Source: Nitrospirota bacterium
Lineage (GTDB): Bacteria; Nitrospirota; Thermodesulfovibrionia; UBA6902
NCBI GenBank assembly: GCA_016207885.1
Contig: JACQZE010000010.1
Location: 1-64,000 of the forward strand
DNA: 64,000 bases
Reading direction: 5' to 3'
The notes beneath the pieces are model-generated. The model searched no databases. It was not told the DNA's origin and saw only the letters and a program-made list of their open reading frames with translations. Shown in pieces: positions 62,438 to 64,000 of this stretch (position 1 is the first letter of the stretch; every line of letters begins with the position of its first letter). The translations under genes were made by a program, and so were the position numbers.

Positions 62438-63868
62438 ATGATACAAGACAGATTATTTAAATCGTCTCTTCACAAAAAACTCGTGGCAATGATGCTTTTT
62501 CTCAGCCTGAGCCTGATATCAATACTTATATTTCTGTATTCCCAGTCAGAGAAAGCGATATTCAATGAGTTTGAAAGACAGACGGCCGAGCTTTCAAAGG
62601 CGATACAGATCGGCATGGAGGAGGCCACGAGCAGCGGCATAACAGATGAAAAACGCCTGCAGGGCTTTCTTGGCAAGCTGAATGCAAAAGGTGTAAAGGA
62701 GATATCTGTTATCAGCACGTCAGACAAGATCATCTCCAGCACAAACCCGAAGGATGTGGGCAAGTGGATATCGAAGAGTAAAAAAGAATTGATATTCAAG
62801 GCTGAGCTGGGGGAACCTGTCACAGGAGAGGATCAGGGGTACAATGTAATGATCCCGGTTGTTTCAGGCGACAAACAAATGGGTTATATCAATCTGACAT
62901 TGAATACTGAGGACTTCTCTGTATTTCTCCAGACCAGTATGATCAGAAGGATAGTAGCCGCCTCTATCATATTCGGGATAGGAGCTATTCTGGCTGTTTT
63001 TTTTGCAAAGCGATACACAAAGCCGATAGAGGAAGTTGTTACAGCGGCGCAGAGGGTTGCGCTCGGCGACCTTGATCAGGAGCTTCATACAGGCAGAAAG
63101 GATGAAATAGGGGAACTGGCAAGGAGCTTTAACTACATGGTCGGGAAATTGCGGGATCAGAGGGAGATGACAGAAAAACTTAGAAAGGCGGAGCATCTTG
63201 CTGGCATAGGCCAGTTCGCCCAGAATATAGCGCACGAGATCAAGAATCCTTTGAACTTCATTAACCTTTCTATTGACCATATGAGGGAGACTGCAAAACC
63301 TTCAGATCCTGTTCAGGCGGAAAAGTTTGATTCTCTTATTACGAATATGAAAGGCGAGATACAGCGTGTAAGCAGGTTTGCCGAAAGCTTTCTTGAATAC
63401 GGCAGGCCCTTTGAACTGAACCGCCGAAAGACTAAAATGGAAACAGTAATTGATGAGGTCGTTGAGCTTGTATCGGTAAAGGCTCAAATGGAGAATATAC
63501 AGATACATAAAGAGTACCGGAAGATACCGGAGCTTAATATTGACCCTGAATTTATCAAAACATGTATTTACAATATCATTATCAATTCACTTGAGGCGAT
63601 GCCTGACGGGGGCGTTCTTACGATTATGGCAGGGATGGCAGGTTCAAATTTCTCTCTTGCTGTGAAAGACACAGGAATCGGCGTTAACAAGGATATGATG
63701 GATAAGGTCTTTGAACCCTTTTTGACTACAAAGAGCAAAGGCCTGGGACTTGGGCTTGCGTTTACAAAAAGGATTATTGAAGAGCATGGCGGCAAGGTTG
63801 TGTTTGAAAGTACGGAAGGCAAGGGCAGTACCTTAACATTCATTCTGCCTGTAGAGAAGGAGCATTAG
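62438..63868 (+). CDS. Membrane sensor histidine kinase (NtrB/ZraS-like)
   Basis: The 476-residue kinase has TM segments at about 15-34 and 170-190 with a periplasmic sensor domain of about 135 residues between them, a HAMP domain (191-243), HisKA with His266 in AQNIAHEIKNPLNFINLSIDHM and an HATPase domain (DTGIGVNKDMMDKVFEPFLTTKSKGLGLGLAFTKRIIEEHGG). The HEIKNPL box and EPFLTTK are typical of NtrB-like kinases, which usually act on sigma-54 regulators. The next gene is a response regulator. Together with the sigma-54 promoter at 56265 this suggests control of the upstream envelope operon. Confidence 0.93.
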   Translation: MIQDRLFKSSLHKKLVAMMLFLSLSLISILIFLYSQSEKAIFNEFERQTAELSKAIQIGMEEATSSGITDEKRLQGFLGKLNAKGVKEISVISTSDKIISSTNPKDVGKWISKSKKELIFKAELGEPVTGEDQGYNVMIPVVSGDKQMGYINLTLNTEDFSVFLQTSMIRRIVAASIIFGIGAILAVFFAKRYTKPIEEVVTAAQRVALGDLDQELHTGRKDEIGELARSFNYMVGKLRDQREMTEKLRKAEHLAGIGQFAQNIAHEIKNPLNFINLSIDHMRETAKPSDPVQAEKFDSLITNMKGEIQRVSRFAESFLEYGRPFELNRRKTKMETVIDEVVELVSVKAQMENIQIHKEYRKIPELNIDPEFIKTCIYNIIINSLEAMPDGGVLTIMAGMAGSNFSLAVKDTGIGVNKDMMDKVFEPFLTTKSKGLGLGLAFTKRIIEEHGGKVVFESTEGKGSTLTFILPVEKEH

Positions 63869-64000
63869 ATGCCGGTCATACTTGTTGTTGACGATGAGCC
63901 GCTTCAGAGGGATATCCTTAAGACGATATTGGAATCAGAAGGGTATGAGGCGCATACCGCTGCTTCCGGCGAAGAGGCGCTCGGAGTCATTAAAAAGTTC
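63869..64000 (+). CDS. Response regulator, partial (receiver domain start)
   Basis: The start of a receiver domain is visible: VILVVDDEPLQRDILKTILESEGYEAHTAASGEEALGVIKK, with the acidic pair DDE. The window ends before the phospho-acceptor Asp. It begins directly after the kinase stop (overlap region GGAGCATTAGATG). A sigma-54 activator (NtrC family) is likely from the kinase type and the promoter, but the AAA domain is beyond the window. Confidence 0.85.
   Translation, partial: MPVILVVDDEPLQRDILKTILESEGYEAHTAASGEEALGVIKKF

Overview
The window looks like chromosomal DNA of a Gram-negative, probably anaerobic or microaerobic environmental bacterium. It has a Lol lipoprotein-sorting system, periplasmic L,D-transpeptidases, a penicillin-binding protein, a sigma-54 promoter and large multi-domain sensor kinases. 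Gene content and order suggest Nitrospirota or a deltaproteobacterium-like lineage. That placement is inference from gene content, since there is no rRNA in the window.

Region by region. 1-2.2 kb: an integron-like locus with a divergent cassette-type gene, a palindromic attachment-like region, and an integron integrase whose middle has been replaced by a small DUF559 endonuclease element with GC-rich inverted ends. 2.2-7.9 kb: accA, dnaE and trpD. 8-13.4 kb: a signalling set (periplasmic haem-binding-type protein, hybrid histidine kinase with a two-CW cysteine domain, GGDEF response regulator). 13.5-16.4 kb: flavoprotein, SYLF protein, U32 peptidase and a small protein. 16.5-18.3 kb: toxin-antitoxin-like pairs and a secreted small protein, bounded by attC-like palindromes and by a second copy of the repeat found beside the integrase. 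18.4-24 kb: a cluster of a C39-like cysteine peptidase, RimK-like ATP-grasp ligase, GCS2-type ligase, N-formylglutamate amidohydrolase family protein and MFS transporter, which together look like a peptide or amide small-molecule pathway. 24-30 kb: acetate kinase and phosphoketolase, then EF-hand, MarC and beta-CASP proteins. 30.1-31.5 kb: two toxin-antitoxin-like pairs. 31.5-34.7 kb: corA, trpG and trpE.

34.8-54.9 kb is mostly housekeeping: tRNA-Gly, tRNA-Cys, a lytic transglycosylase, zapB-like and zapA, lysS, lolC with a small membrane protein and lolD, sixA, rmuC, dgt, ihfA, a MerR regulator, tRNA-Pro, rimP-nusA-recG, prepilin peptidase, a CBS protein, an RluA-type pseudouridine synthase and a PIF1-type helicase with a WYL-like tail. 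55-64 kb is a cell-envelope block: D,D-carboxypeptidase on the minus strand, then a near-consensus sigma-54 promoter, a coiled-coil lipoprotein, two L,D-transpeptidases and a degenerate relative, a penicillin-binding protein, and a histidine kinase with the start of its response regulator, which may control the block.

The most unusual items are the ligase/peptidase/amidohydrolase cluster (18.4-24 kb), the broken integron with its attachment-like repeats, the sigma-54 envelope operon, and the haem-protein/two-CW kinase/GGDEF set. No CRISPR array, rRNA, transposase or recognisable riboswitch was seen.
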